A stretch of DNA of 64,000 bases from Amycolatopsis sp. cg9 (GTDB lineage Bacteria > Actinomycetota > Actinomycetes > Mycobacteriales > Pseudonocardiaceae). The stretch covers positions 9,532,501 to 9,596,500 of the forward strand of contig NZ_CP166850.1 in the NCBI RefSeq assembly GCF_041346945.1, given 5' to 3'. The position numbers and the translations under genes were made by a program. This document shows positions 1 through 7,967 of this stretch, piece after piece; position 1 is the stretch's first letter; each line of letters starts with the position of its first letter. Under the pieces are notes generated by a model. That model made no database searches, had not been told where the DNA came from, and saw only the letters and a program-made list of their open reading frames with translations.

Positions 1-667
1 CGAGCTGCTCGGGCGGCTGCCCGGCACCCGGTACGGCGAAAGCATGGCCGAACGGCTGCGCCCGCTGGTCCGCCGCCGGAACCGGGTGCTCGAAATCGCG
101 CTGCCACAAGGCGAACGCGGTGAGGGCACCGTCCGGCTGCGCACCCTCGTCGCGGCCGCTCCCCTGGCCTTCTGGACCGAGTTCGGGCCGCCCGCCGAGG
201 TGGTGCGGATGAGCGTCGAGGGGTGCCCGGCCGCCGTGCTGCGCGATTCCTGGGCCACCGCCGCCGTCCGCCAAGGCGACGAGACCTGGGCGAAGGCGCT
301 GATCGGCGCCGACCCCGGCGGGCGCACCACGCCACCGCTGCTGGGCGTGCTGAGCCCGGCGGCCCAGGCCGCCACGGTCGGGCACCTGGTCAGCCGGCTG
401 CCCGTCGAGTCGTTCGCGCGGCTGGTGCACGAGCTGCCCCGGCCGTGGACCAAGGAGCTCGGCACCGCCCTGCTCGACTGGATCGCCCGCCAGGACGACC
501 ACCGCCTGGTCTCGCACGCCGCCGTCGTGATCGCGCGGGCGGTCCCGGCGCAGTGCCTGCGCCACCCGCTGGCCACCACCCGCCTGACCATGGACGCCGG
601 GCCGTGGCGCCGGGCGCTCACCGAAACGCTGAACTTCCGCCGCGAAATGTACGAGGAGCTCGCATGA
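1..667 (+). CDS. DUF5691-family protein, C-terminal part
   Basis: The reading frame is already open at the first base, with codons starting at position 2, so the N-terminus lies outside the window. About 221 residues remain. The stretch LLGRLPGTRYGESMAERLRPLV and the helical, Arg/Leu/Ala-rich remainder resemble the end of DUF5691 proteins, which in actinobacteria lie next to SWIM zinc-finger, MoxR ATPase, DUF5682 and VWA genes. No catalytic motif is visible. The stop overlaps the ATG of the ATPase gene (ATGA at 664-667), so translation is coupled. An internal ATG at 44 is not needed as a start because the frame is open upstream of it. Family assignment rests on context and remembered sequence character; function is unknown. 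Confidence 0.7.
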   Translation, partial: ELLGRLPGTRYGESMAERLRPLVRRRNRVLEIALPQGERGEGTVRLRTLVAAAPLAFWTEFGPPAEVVRMSVEGCPAAVLRDSWATAAVRQGDETWAKALIGADPGGRTTPPLLGVLSPAAQAATVGHLVSRLPVESFARLVHELPRPWTKELGTALLDWIARQDDHRLVSHAAVVIARAVPAQCLRHPLATTRLTMDAGPWRRALTETLNFRREMYEELA

Positions 668-1752
668 CCGCCCCCGCCACCGTCCTCCGGCCGCACGCCG
701 AGCAGGACCACGCCGCCGAGCTGGCCGCGCTGGCCGCCGCCGACGACCGGGCGAAGCCGCCGAACTGGCACCTTTCGCCGTGGGCCGTCGTCGAATACCT
801 GCTCGGCGGCACCCTGCCGGACGGCACCGTGCTCACGCCGAAGTACGTCGGCCCCCGCCGGCTGATCGAGGTGGCGGTCGCCACGCTGGCCACCGACCGC
901 GCGCTGCTGCTGCTCGGCGTGCCGGGCACGGCGAAGACGTGGGTGTCCGAACACCTGTCGGCCGCGATCAGCGGCGACTCGACGCTGCTGGTGCAGGGCA
1001 CGGCGGGCACGTCCGAGGAGTCCATCCGCTACGGCTGGAACTACGCCCGGCTGATCGCCGAGGGCCCGAGCCCCGCCGCGCTCGTCGAAAGCCCGCTGCT
1101 GCACGCGATGCGGGACGGCAAGCTGGCCCGGCTCGAGGAGCTCACGCGCATCCCGGCCGACGTCCAGGACTCGCTGATCACGATCCTGTCCGAGAAGACG
1201 CTGCCGATCCCGGAGCTGGGCACCGAGGTGCAGGCCCGGCCGGGCTTCAACCTGATCGCGACGGCCAACAACCGCGACAAGGGCGTCAACGAGCTGTCGA
1301 GCGCGCTGCGGCGCCGGTTCAACACCGTCGTGCTGCCGCTGCCGGACAGCGCCGACGCGGAGGTCGAGATCGTCAGCAGGCGGGTCGCGGAGCTGGGCAA
1401 GTCGCTGCAGCTGCCCGTCGAAGCCGCCGAACTGGCCGAGATCCGCCGGGTGGTCACGGTGTTCCGCGAGCTGCGCTCGGGCCGCACCGAAGACGGCCGC
1501 ACGGCGGTGAAGTCGCCGTCCGGCACGCTGTCGACCGCGGAGGCGATCAGCGTGCTCACCGGCGGGCTCGCGCTGGCGGCGCACTTCGGCGACGGCGTGC
1601 TGCGCCCGCACGACGTCGCGGCCGGCATCCACGGCGCGGTGGTCAAGGACCCGGTGGCCGACCGCGCGATCTGGATCGAGTACCTGGAGACGGTGGTCCG
1701 CGAGCGCGACGGCTGGGCCGACTTCTACCGGGCGGGCCAGGAGATTTCGTGA
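664..1752 (+). CDS. MoxR-type AAA+ ATPase
   Basis: 362 residues starting at the ATG that overlaps the previous stop. Walker A is GVPGTAKT at residues 85-92. A sensor-1-like stretch IATANNRDKGVNELS and the arginine-rich SALRRRFNTVVLPLP follow, as in MoxR/RavA/CbbQ ATPases. The frame is open further upstream, but that part is a shadow of the previous gene. MoxR ATPases normally act with a VWA-domain partner to remodel or activate a target protein, and the VWA partner is encoded two genes downstream. The stop overlaps the GTG of the DUF5682 gene (GTGA, 1749-1752). The target of this remodelling pair is unknown; DUF5682 and DUF5691 proteins are the obvious candidates. Confidence 0.9.
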   Translation: MTAPATVLRPHAEQDHAAELAALAAADDRAKPPNWHLSPWAVVEYLLGGTLPDGTVLTPKYVGPRRLIEVAVATLATDRALLLLGVPGTAKTWVSEHLSAAISGDSTLLVQGTAGTSEESIRYGWNYARLIAEGPSPAALVESPLLHAMRDGKLARLEELTRIPADVQDSLITILSEKTLPIPELGTEVQARPGFNLIATANNRDKGVNELSSALRRRFNTVVLPLPDSADAEVEIVSRRVAELGKSLQLPVEAAELAEIRRVVTVFRELRSGRTEDGRTAVKSPSGTLSTAEAISVLTGGLALAAHFGDGVLRPHDVAAGIHGAVVKDPVADRAIWIEYLETVVRERDGWADFYRAGQEIS

Positions 1753-3932
1753 CGGCGACCCACCTGCTCGGCATCCGCCACCACGGCCCGGGATCCGCCC
1801 GGGCCGTGGCGGCGCGGCTCGCCGAACTCGAGCCCGACATCGTGCTCATCGAGGGCCCGCCCGAAGCCGACGTCCTGGTCGAGCTGACCGAAGACCCGGC
1901 GATGGCGCCGCCGATCGCGCTGCTGGCGTACGCGACCGACGACGTCTCGCGGGCCGCGTTCTGGCCGTTCGCCGTCTTCAGCCCGGAATGGCAAGCGCTT
2001 GCCTACGCCCGCGAGGCCGGGATCCCGGTGCGGTTCTGCGACCTCCCGGCCGCGCACACGTTCGCCGCGGGGCCGGACGAGCACGCCGGCCCGCCGGTCG
2101 ACCCCCTGGCGCTGCTGGCTTCGGCCGGGGGTTACGACGACCCGGAACGCTGGTGGGACGACGTCGTCGAGTCCCGGCGCGACACCGAAAGCCCGTTCGA
2201 GGTGATCGCCGAGGCGATGACCGCGGTGCGGGAGGACGAAGAACCGCCGCGGGGCGCAGAAGCGCGACGCGAGGCGTACATGCGCTCGGTGCTGCGCCGC
2301 ACCCGCAAGGACGGCTTCGAAAACATCGCCGTCGTCTGCGGCGCGTGGCACGTGCCGGCGCTGGCCGACCCGCTGCCGCCGGCGTCGCACGACCAGGCCG
2401 TCCTCAAAGGACTGCCGAAGCGGAAGGTCGCGTGCACCTGGGTGCCGTGGACGCACGGCCGCCTGGCCACCGCCAGCGGGTACGGCGCCGGCGTGCGGTC
2501 GCCGGGCTGGTACCACCACCTGTTCACCACGGCCGAGGACGTCACCACCCGCTGGCTGACCGGCGTCGCCGGGGTGCTGCGGGAAGAAGACCTGCCGGTC
2601 TCGACCGCGCACGTCATCGAAGCCGTCCGGCTGGCCGAGACGCTCGCGACGCTGCGCGGGCGGTCGTCGGCCGGGCTCGCCGAGGTCACCGAAGCCACCC
2701 GGTCCGTGCTGTGCGGCGGCGACGAGGTGCAGGTCGAACTGGTCACCCGGCGGCTGGTGGTCGGCGAACGGCTCGGCGAGGTCCCCGACCGGGTGCCGCA
2801 GCCGCCCCTGGCCGCGGACCTGACCGCGACGGCGAAACGCCTGCGGCTCAAGAAGGACCCGGTCGTCAAGGAGCTCGACCTCGACCTGCGCACGCCCGGC
2901 GGGCTCGACCGCTCGAAGCTGCTGCACCGGCTGCGGATCCTCGGCATCGAGTGGGGCAGCCGGGAGGCGTCGGCCCGGCGGAACAAGGGCACGTTCCGGG
3001 AAACCTGGGCGCTGGCCTGGGAACCGTCGTTCGAGGTCGACCTCGTCGCGGCGGCGGTGCACGGCACCACCGTGCCTTCGGCGGCCACGGCCGCGGTCCG
3101 CGGCACCGTCGAGGGCACGCCACCCCTGGACGAGGTCACCACGGCGGTCGAGAACTGCCTGCTCGCCGACCTGCCGGAGGCGCTGCCCGAAGCGCTCGCG
3201 GCGCTCGACGCCCGGGCGGCGGCCGACGCGGACGTCGCGCGGCTGATGTCCGCGCTGCCCGCGCTGGCGAGGGCGACCCGCTACGGCAACGTGCGCGGCA
3301 CCGACACCGGCGCGCTGCGCGCGGTCGCCGACCGCATGCTCGACCGGATCTGCGCCGGGCTGCCACCGGCTGCGCACGGCATCGACGACGACGCGGCGGC
3401 CCGGCTGGCCGCGCTGGTCGACGGCGTGCACGATGCGACGTCGTTGCTGGGCGACGACGCCAAGGAACGCTGGCTCGCGGCGCTGGCCCGGCTCGCGGAG
3501 CGGCCGTCGCTGCCGCCGCTGCTGGCCGGGCGGCTCACCCGGATCCTGCACGACAGCGGCCTTCTCGACACGCTCGACATCGAGCTGCGGCTGGGCCGGG
3601 CGCTGACGCCGGGCATCACGCCGTCGGCGGGGGCGGCGTACGTCGAAGGCTTCTTCGACGGCGGCGCGCTGCTGCTGGTGCACGACAAAGGCCTGCTGCG
3701 GGTGATCGACGCCTGGCTCGCGGCGATCCCGCCGGAGGTCTTCACCGAGGTGCTTCCGTTGCTGCGCCGGACGTTCGGCGCGTTCAGCGGACCCGAAAAA
3801 CGGGCGATCGGGCACCGGGCGGCCGGCCTGAGCGGGCCCGCCCGGCTCGCGCCGGTGGCCGACGAACTGGCCGAGGACCGGGCGGAGCGCGTGCTGCCCG
3901 TCCTGGCGGCACTGCTGGGGGTGGGTGCGTGA
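1749..3932 (+). CDS. DUF5682-family protein
   Basis: 727 residues from a GTG start overlapping the ATPase stop. The N-terminus reads LLGIRHHGPGSARAVAARL, then PDIVLIEGPPEAD, and a later segment reads NIAVVCGAWHVPAL near residue 200. This layout (G-x-RHH, an IEGP strand, then a VxGxxHVPxL strand) resembles TraB/ChaN-like folds, whose members bind metals or haem; this similarity is my inference. The C-terminal 450 residues are helical repeats without a recognised motif. DUF5682 proteins occur next to MoxR and VWA genes; E. coli YehM is, as I recall, a member of that family. The protein is probably the substrate or effector of the ATPase/VWA pair. Function is not established. Confidence 0.8.
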   Translation: MTATHLLGIRHHGPGSARAVAARLAELEPDIVLIEGPPEADVLVELTEDPAMAPPIALLAYATDDVSRAAFWPFAVFSPEWQALAYAREAGIPVRFCDLPAAHTFAAGPDEHAGPPVDPLALLASAGGYDDPERWWDDVVESRRDTESPFEVIAEAMTAVREDEEPPRGAEARREAYMRSVLRRTRKDGFENIAVVCGAWHVPALADPLPPASHDQAVLKGLPKRKVACTWVPWTHGRLATASGYGAGVRSPGWYHHLFTTAEDVTTRWLTGVAGVLREEDLPVSTAHVIEAVRLAETLATLRGRSSAGLAEVTEATRSVLCGGDEVQVELVTRRLVVGERLGEVPDRVPQPPLAADLTATAKRLRLKKDPVVKELDLDLRTPGGLDRSKLLHRLRILGIEWGSREASARRNKGTFRETWALAWEPSFEVDLVAAAVHGTTVPSAATAAVRGTVEGTPPLDEVTTAVENCLLADLPEALPEALAALDARAAADADVARLMSALPALARATRYGNVRGTDTGALRAVADRMLDRICAGLPPAAHGIDDDAAARLAALVDGVHDATSLLGDDAKERWLAALARLAERPSLPPLLAGRLTRILHDSGLLDTLDIELRLGRALTPGITPSAGAAYVEGFFDGGALLLVHDKGLLRVIDAWLAAIPPEVFTEVLPLLRRTFGAFSGPEKRAIGHRAAGLSGPARLAPVADELAEDRAERVLPVLAALLGVGA

Positions 3933-5101
3933 GCGCGGAAATCGACGACCGGCTGCGGCGCTGGCGGCTGGTGCTGGGCGGCGAGGGTGCCGGGCCCGGC
4001 TCGGGGCTGGCCGACACCGAGCTGTCCGATGAGGACAGTGGGGTCGACCAGGTGCTGGCCGCCCTCTACGACAAGCCGGACGAGGAGGCCGCGGGCGGGC
4101 CGCGCGGGGCGAACCTGGGCGCGTCGGCGCCCCGGGTCGCGCGCTGGCTGGGCGACATCCGCCGCTACTTCCCGAGCACGGTGGTGCAGGTGATGCAGCG
4201 CGACGCCGTGGATCGGCTCGGGCTGACCCGGATGCTGCTGGAGAAGGAGCTGCTGTCGGCGGTCGAGCCCGACGTGCACCTGGTCGGGACGCTGCTCTCG
4301 CTGAACGGCGTGCTGCCCGAGGAGACGAAGGAGACCGCGCGGGAAGTCGTCCGCAAGGTGGTCCAGGAGCTGGAGGAGCGCCTCGCCGAGCGCACCCGCG
4401 CGGCGATCAGGGGCGCGCTGGACAAGGCCTCGCGCACGCACCGGCCCCGCCCGGGCGACGTCGACTGGGCGCGCACGATCCACGCGAACCTCAAGCACTA
4501 CTCCCCCGAGCTGCGCACGATCGTGCCGGAGCGCCTGATCGGCTTCGGGCGGCGGCAGCAGGCGGTGCAGCGGGACGTGATCCTGGCCGTCGACCAGTCG
4601 GGCTCGATGGCGGAGTCGGTGGTGTACTCCGGGCTGTTCGGCGCGGTGCTGGCCTCGATGCGGGCGCTGCGGACGTCGTTCGTCGCGTTCGACACCGAGG
4701 TGGCGGACCTGACCGAGCACCTGGCCGATCCGGTCGACGTTCTGTTCGGCACCCAGCTGGGCGGCGGCACCGACATCAACCGGGCGATCGCGTACTGCGA
4801 GGGCCTGGTCGAGCGCCCGGAGCGCACGCTGCTGGTGCTGATCAGCGACCTGTACGAGGGCGGCGACGAGGACGAGCTGCTGCACCGCGTCGGCGAGCTG
4901 GTGAACGCCGGGGTCCAGGTGGTGACGCTGCTGGCCCTGTCCGACTCGGGCGCCCCGTCATACGACCACGAGAACGCGGCGGCACTGGCCGAGCTGGGCG
5001 TCCCGGCGTTCGCGTGCACACCGGACCAGTTCCCGGAGCTGATGGCCGCCGCCATCCGCGGCGACGACCTGCAGGGGTGGGTGGCGCGCGAGACCAGCTG
5101 A
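3929..5101 (+). CDS. VWA-domain protein (CoxE/YehP type)
   Basis: 390 residues, GTG start overlapping the previous stop (GTGA). The N-terminal half is helical and charged, with VRKVVQELEERLAERTR suggesting a coiled coil. The VWA domain begins near residue 215: DVILAVDQSGSM carries the MIDAS DxSxS motif at about residue 222, the second MIDAS threonine is in GGGTDINRAI, and the third aspartate in LVLISDLYEGG. All metal ligands appear intact. VWA proteins of this type pair with MoxR ATPases, here two genes upstream. The gene closes the operon; 72 bp follow before rpmJ. The same four families, with a SWIM protein, make up the E. coli yehLMPQ neighbourhood as I remember it. Confidence 0.9.
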   Translation: MSAEIDDRLRRWRLVLGGEGAGPGSGLADTELSDEDSGVDQVLAALYDKPDEEAAGGPRGANLGASAPRVARWLGDIRRYFPSTVVQVMQRDAVDRLGLTRMLLEKELLSAVEPDVHLVGTLLSLNGVLPEETKETAREVVRKVVQELEERLAERTRAAIRGALDKASRTHRPRPGDVDWARTIHANLKHYSPELRTIVPERLIGFGRRQQAVQRDVILAVDQSGSMAESVVYSGLFGAVLASMRALRTSFVAFDTEVADLTEHLADPVDVLFGTQLGGGTDINRAIAYCEGLVERPERTLLVLISDLYEGGDEDELLHRVGELVNAGVQVVTLLALSDSGAPSYDHENAAALAELGVPAFACTPDQFPELMAAAIRGDDLQGWVARETS

Positions 5102-5141
5102 GTCGTGGAATCAAACCGACCCGGAAGGTGTTGGGGAGGGT

Positions 5142-5157
5142 GTGGGAGGGGTCCCAC
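5142..5157. terminator. Small hairpin between VWA gene and rpmJ
   Basis: GTGGGA and TCCCAC pair around a GGGG loop just before the rpmJ ribosome binding site. It could end the VWA operon or lie in the rpmJ leader. There is no U-tract. No Zur-box-like AT-rich palindrome is visible here. Confidence 0.3.
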
Positions 5158-5173
5158 GGGAAGGACGGTCACC

Positions 5174-5296
5174 ATGAAGGTCCGCAGCTCGATCCGCTCG
5201 CTGGCCCGCCGGCAGGGCTCCCAGGTCATCCGCCGCGGCAACCGCGTGTTCGTGATCAACAAGGACGACCCGCGTTCGAAGGCGCGTCAGGGCTGA
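5174..5296 (+). CDS. rpmJ: 50S ribosomal protein bL36, zinc-free form
   Basis: 40 residues beginning [10 protein letters not shown] and ending KARQG, the usual bL36 ends. The three Cys and one His that bind zinc in the standard protein are absent, so this is the C-minus paralogue that replaces the zinc form when zinc is short. An AAGGACGG ribosome binding site lies a few bases upstream of ATG 5174; an earlier in-frame ATG at 5105 would add residues foreign to the family. The last 10 bp overlap the convergent monooxygenase gene. In other actinobacteria the C-minus copy is often Zur-controlled, but no Zur box is visible here. The zinc-form copy would be elsewhere in the genome. Confidence 0.93.
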   Translation: MKVRSSIRSLARRQGSQVIRRGNRVFVINKDDPRSKARQG

Positions 5297-6762
5297 ACCG
5301 AGCTCGCCGGCGTGCGGGACTCGAACCGCATGACGCCGTCGTCGAGCCGGTTGAAGCGCATGTCCGCCAGGTCCAGCAGGTAGTTCTGGCGCATCATCCA
5401 GGGCCGCTTTCCGCCCTGCTTCGGCAGGTCGGAGGCGGCCCTCTTGATGTACCCGGACTGCAGGTCCACGATCGGGCGAGTCGAGCCCGCCGAGGAAGCC
5501 GAAGCCGCGTCCGGCAGGCAGTACGCGAACCCGTGGCGGTCCAGGTGCGCGAGCAGCCGGCACACGTACTGGGACGTCAGGTCCGCCCGCAGCGTCCACG
5601 AGTTGTTCGTGTACCCCACGCACCACGCCAGGTTCGGGACGCCGCCGAACATCATCCCCTTGTACGCCCGCTGGTCGCCGGGAGAAATCGCGCGCCCGTC
5701 GACCTCCAGCGAAATCCCGCCGAAAGCCACCAGGCGCAGACCCGTCGCCGTCACGATGATGTCCGCCGGCAAGGAGCGTCCCGACGTCAGCTCCACGCCG
5801 GACGCGGTGAAGCGCGCGATCCCGTCCGTCACGATGTCCGCCTTGCCCGACCGCAGCGCCTTGAACAGGTCCGCTTCCGGGACCAGGCACAGGCGCTGGT
5901 CCCACGGGTCGTACGACGGCACGAAATGCGGGTCCACCGGGATCGACGCCGGCAGTTGCGCCGCCACCCGCTTGCGCAGCGCCAGCGCCGCCCGGTCCGG
6001 GAGCCGGCGCATCAGCTGGAAGAACAGCGTCCCCATGACCACGTTCTTGCCGCGGACCACCCGGTGCGCGAGCTTTTCCGGCAGCAGCGCGCGGATCCGG
6101 TCGGCGAGCGCGTCCCGGCCCGGGCGCGCCACGATGTACGACGGCGACCGCTGCAGCATCGTCACCCGCGAAGCGCGGGAAGCCAGCGCCGGGACGAGCG
6201 TCACCGCCGTCGCGCCGCTGCCGATCACCACGACCCGCTTGCCCGAGTAGTCCAACGCCGAAGGCCAGTGCTGCGGGTGGACGACCTCGCCCGCGAACTC
6301 CGAGCGGCCGGGGAAGTCGACGACGTGCCCGGATTCGTAGGAGTAGTAACCACTGCACAGGTACAGGAACCGGCACGTGAACGTCGCGCCGTGCGCCGTC
6401 GAAACCGTCCACAACGCCGCCGAAGACGACCACGACGCCCGCACCACCCGGTGCCCGAACCGGATCCGGCCGGCGATCCCGTGCGCGGCCGCCGTTTCGC
6501 GGATGTAGGCCAGGATCGACGGCCCGTCCGCGATCGCCTTCGGGTCCTTCCACGGGCGGAACGGGTAGCCGAGGGTGAACATGTCCGAATCGGACCGGAT
6601 GCCCGGGTAGCGGAAGAGGTCCCAGGTGCCGCCGATGGTGTCACGCGCCTCGAGCACGGCGTACGTTTTGCCCGGCAGCCGCTCCTGGAGCCGGCACGCC
6701 GCACCGATGCCGGACAAGCCGGCCCCCACGATCAGGACGTCGACGTGTTCGGCACCGGTCAT
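5287..6762 (-). CDS. ethA: EthA-like FAD/NADPH Baeyer-Villiger monooxygenase
   Basis: 491 residues, close to mycobacterial EthA (489). The FAD Rossmann motif GAGLSGIG lies near residue 12, followed by [18 protein letters not shown]. The Baeyer-Villiger fingerprint FxGxxxHxxxWP is present as [12 protein letters not shown], and a second nucleotide motif as [13 protein letters not shown]. The C-terminal [11 protein letters not shown] segment is also typical. I start at ATG 6762 (MTGAEHVDV); the frame continues upstream to 6969 but the extra 69 residues match nothing in the family. Such enzymes oxygenate ketones and sulphides, and EthA activates ethionamide. No EthR-type TetR gene is adjacent. 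The natural substrate here cannot be told from sequence. Confidence 0.88.
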   Translation of the reverse strand: MTGAEHVDVLIVGAGLSGIGAACRLQERLPGKTYAVLEARDTIGGTWDLFRYPGIRSDSDMFTLGYPFRPWKDPKAIADGPSILAYIRETAAAHGIAGRIRFGHRVVRASWSSSAALWTVSTAHGATFTCRFLYLCSGYYSYESGHVVDFPGRSEFAGEVVHPQHWPSALDYSGKRVVVIGSGATAVTLVPALASRASRVTMLQRSPSYIVARPGRDALADRIRALLPEKLAHRVVRGKNVVMGTLFFQLMRRLPDRAALALRKRVAAQLPASIPVDPHFVPSYDPWDQRLCLVPEADLFKALRSGKADIVTDGIARFTASGVELTSGRSLPADIIVTATGLRLVAFGGISLEVDGRAISPGDQRAYKGMMFGGVPNLAWCVGYTNNSWTLRADLTSQYVCRLLAHLDRHGFAYCLPDAASASSAGSTRPIVDLQSGYIKRAASDLPKQGGKRPWMMRQNYLLDLADMRFNRLDDGVMRFESRTPASSVQP

Positions 6763-6842
6763 GGATTCCAGCCTAATCCCGCAACGGCAGTCGGGCGACT
6801 GGGCAGCCAGGTCGTTTATCGGCTGGCGCAGGCTCGGTGTTG

Positions 6843-7799
6843 TCAGTTTCGGCGGTTCGGGCCGCCTTTGGCGGAATTCTTCGATGTGCGCCGCGTCTTC
6901 GTCTTTGCCTTGGTCGTCGGAGAGCTCGTCGTCTGCGGTTCGATGGCATCTGATTTGCCGTGTCGCCAACTGGCCCGAAAACGCCGGAGCTCATCGCCGA
7001 GATCGCCGCCCCACTTGACCACGCCGACAACCGCAGCGCCAACAGCTACCAGCACGGCAGACACGATCCCCCAATTCTCGGCTACGGCCTCGAAGAAGGT
7101 CTGTGCAGGTTCGTGCACGTCAAGCTGGGATACGTAGGTCAGCGTCCGCTGCGGACTTCCGCCGGCAACCACGTAAGGCCGATTTCCACTTTCCGCTACG
7201 GCCGGTTGCAGTTGCAGTCGTAGCTGCCGATTACCCGAGGCGGTGCCGGTGACCGTCCAGGACCAGTTCAGGACCCCGGCGGGGTTGAACAAACTAGGCA
7301 CCCACTCCGGCGGGTACACGTGCGTTGTGTCGTCCCCGACGAGGCGGGCACTGAGCAGGCACTGGACTCCGATCTGCGCTGACGTCGGGTCCGTGCCCGG
7401 GATCACCTTGTCCGGCGGCAACGGTTGATCCCCTACGTCGACCGCCGCGACGTAGACCCCCGCAACCCTTTTCTCGAGTGCGACAGTCGCGGGGTAGTCG
7501 ACCTGTGCTGACTTCCAGTTGCTCACGCCTTGCTCGCACTCGGCCACGAACTTGCTCAGAGGAGTGGAGCCGGTAGGGACCGGCGCAGTGGGGTTCGTCA
7601 TGGGCACGGTCGTGTCCGTGTGTGGCGCAGGCGGGGACCCCGGTGCGCCCATAGTGTCTTCAGGTGAACAGCTGGCCGGCGCGACGGCGATGACGAGAAC
7701 GATTCCAGCGAGCAGCATCAACGCAGCGACGCTGCCGCCCCAGCTCGGTTCCTTCGTCGCCTTGGCTGATCGTGACCGTGGCTTCTCGGTGTCGCTCAT
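6843..7799 (-). CDS. Unknown membrane protein with two predicted helices
   Basis: 318 residues I do not recognise. A basic N-terminus is followed by a hydrophobic helix at about 23-42 (VAALMLLAGIVLVIAVA), a Pro/Thr-rich linker, a central domain of about 150 residues with three Cys, a second helix at about 242-262 (IVSAVLVAVGAAVVGVVKW), then a very basic Ser/Thr/Lys tail. The likely topology puts the central domain outside and both ends in the cytoplasm. A GGAG ribosome binding site precedes ATG 7799. By eye the GC content is lower than in neighbouring genes and more A/T-ending codons are used, which suggests recent acquisition. It lies 80 bp upstream of ethA on the same strand. Confidence 0.7.
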   Translation of the reverse strand: MSDTEKPRSRSAKATKEPSWGGSVAALMLLAGIVLVIAVAPASCSPEDTMGAPGSPPAPHTDTTVPMTNPTAPVPTGSTPLSKFVAECEQGVSNWKSAQVDYPATVALEKRVAGVYVAAVDVGDQPLPPDKVIPGTDPTSAQIGVQCLLSARLVGDDTTHVYPPEWVPSLFNPAGVLNWSWTVTGTASGNRQLRLQLQPAVAESGNRPYVVAGGSPQRTLTYVSQLDVHEPAQTFFEAVAENWGIVSAVLVAVGAAVVGVVKWGGDLGDELRRFRASWRHGKSDAIEPQTTSSPTTKAKTKTRRTSKNSAKGGPNRRN

Positions 7800-7923
7800 C
7801 CGGGTCGCTCCGAGGTTTGCCTGTCCAGGGACTCGCAGACGGGCAGGCTCTCGTTACCGCGGGCAGCGGATATCAGCCGAACGGACTTCAGTGCGGGCTG
7901 CGGCCCAGCTATCGAGGTGGGGA

Positions 7924-7960
7924 CCCCGCCGGACCGGGTCGGGGCACCGGTCCGGCGGGG
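7924..7960. terminator. Terminator after the PL8 lyase gene
   Basis: A perfect 14-bp inverted repeat, CCCCGCCGGACCGG and its complement, separated by 9 bases, directly downstream of the lyase stop on the minus strand. It is very stable but has no long U-tract, as is usual in actinobacteria. Confidence 0.75.
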
Positions 7961-7967
7961 AAGACCA

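Noticed and set aside
1725..3815. Long antisense open frame of about 700 codons
   Set aside because: It is the mirror of the DUF5682 gene; Arg/Pro/Gly-rich composition typical of shadow frames in high-GC DNA. The same applies to the long frames at 7909-10044, 10630-13356, 38920-42930 and 50012-53647.
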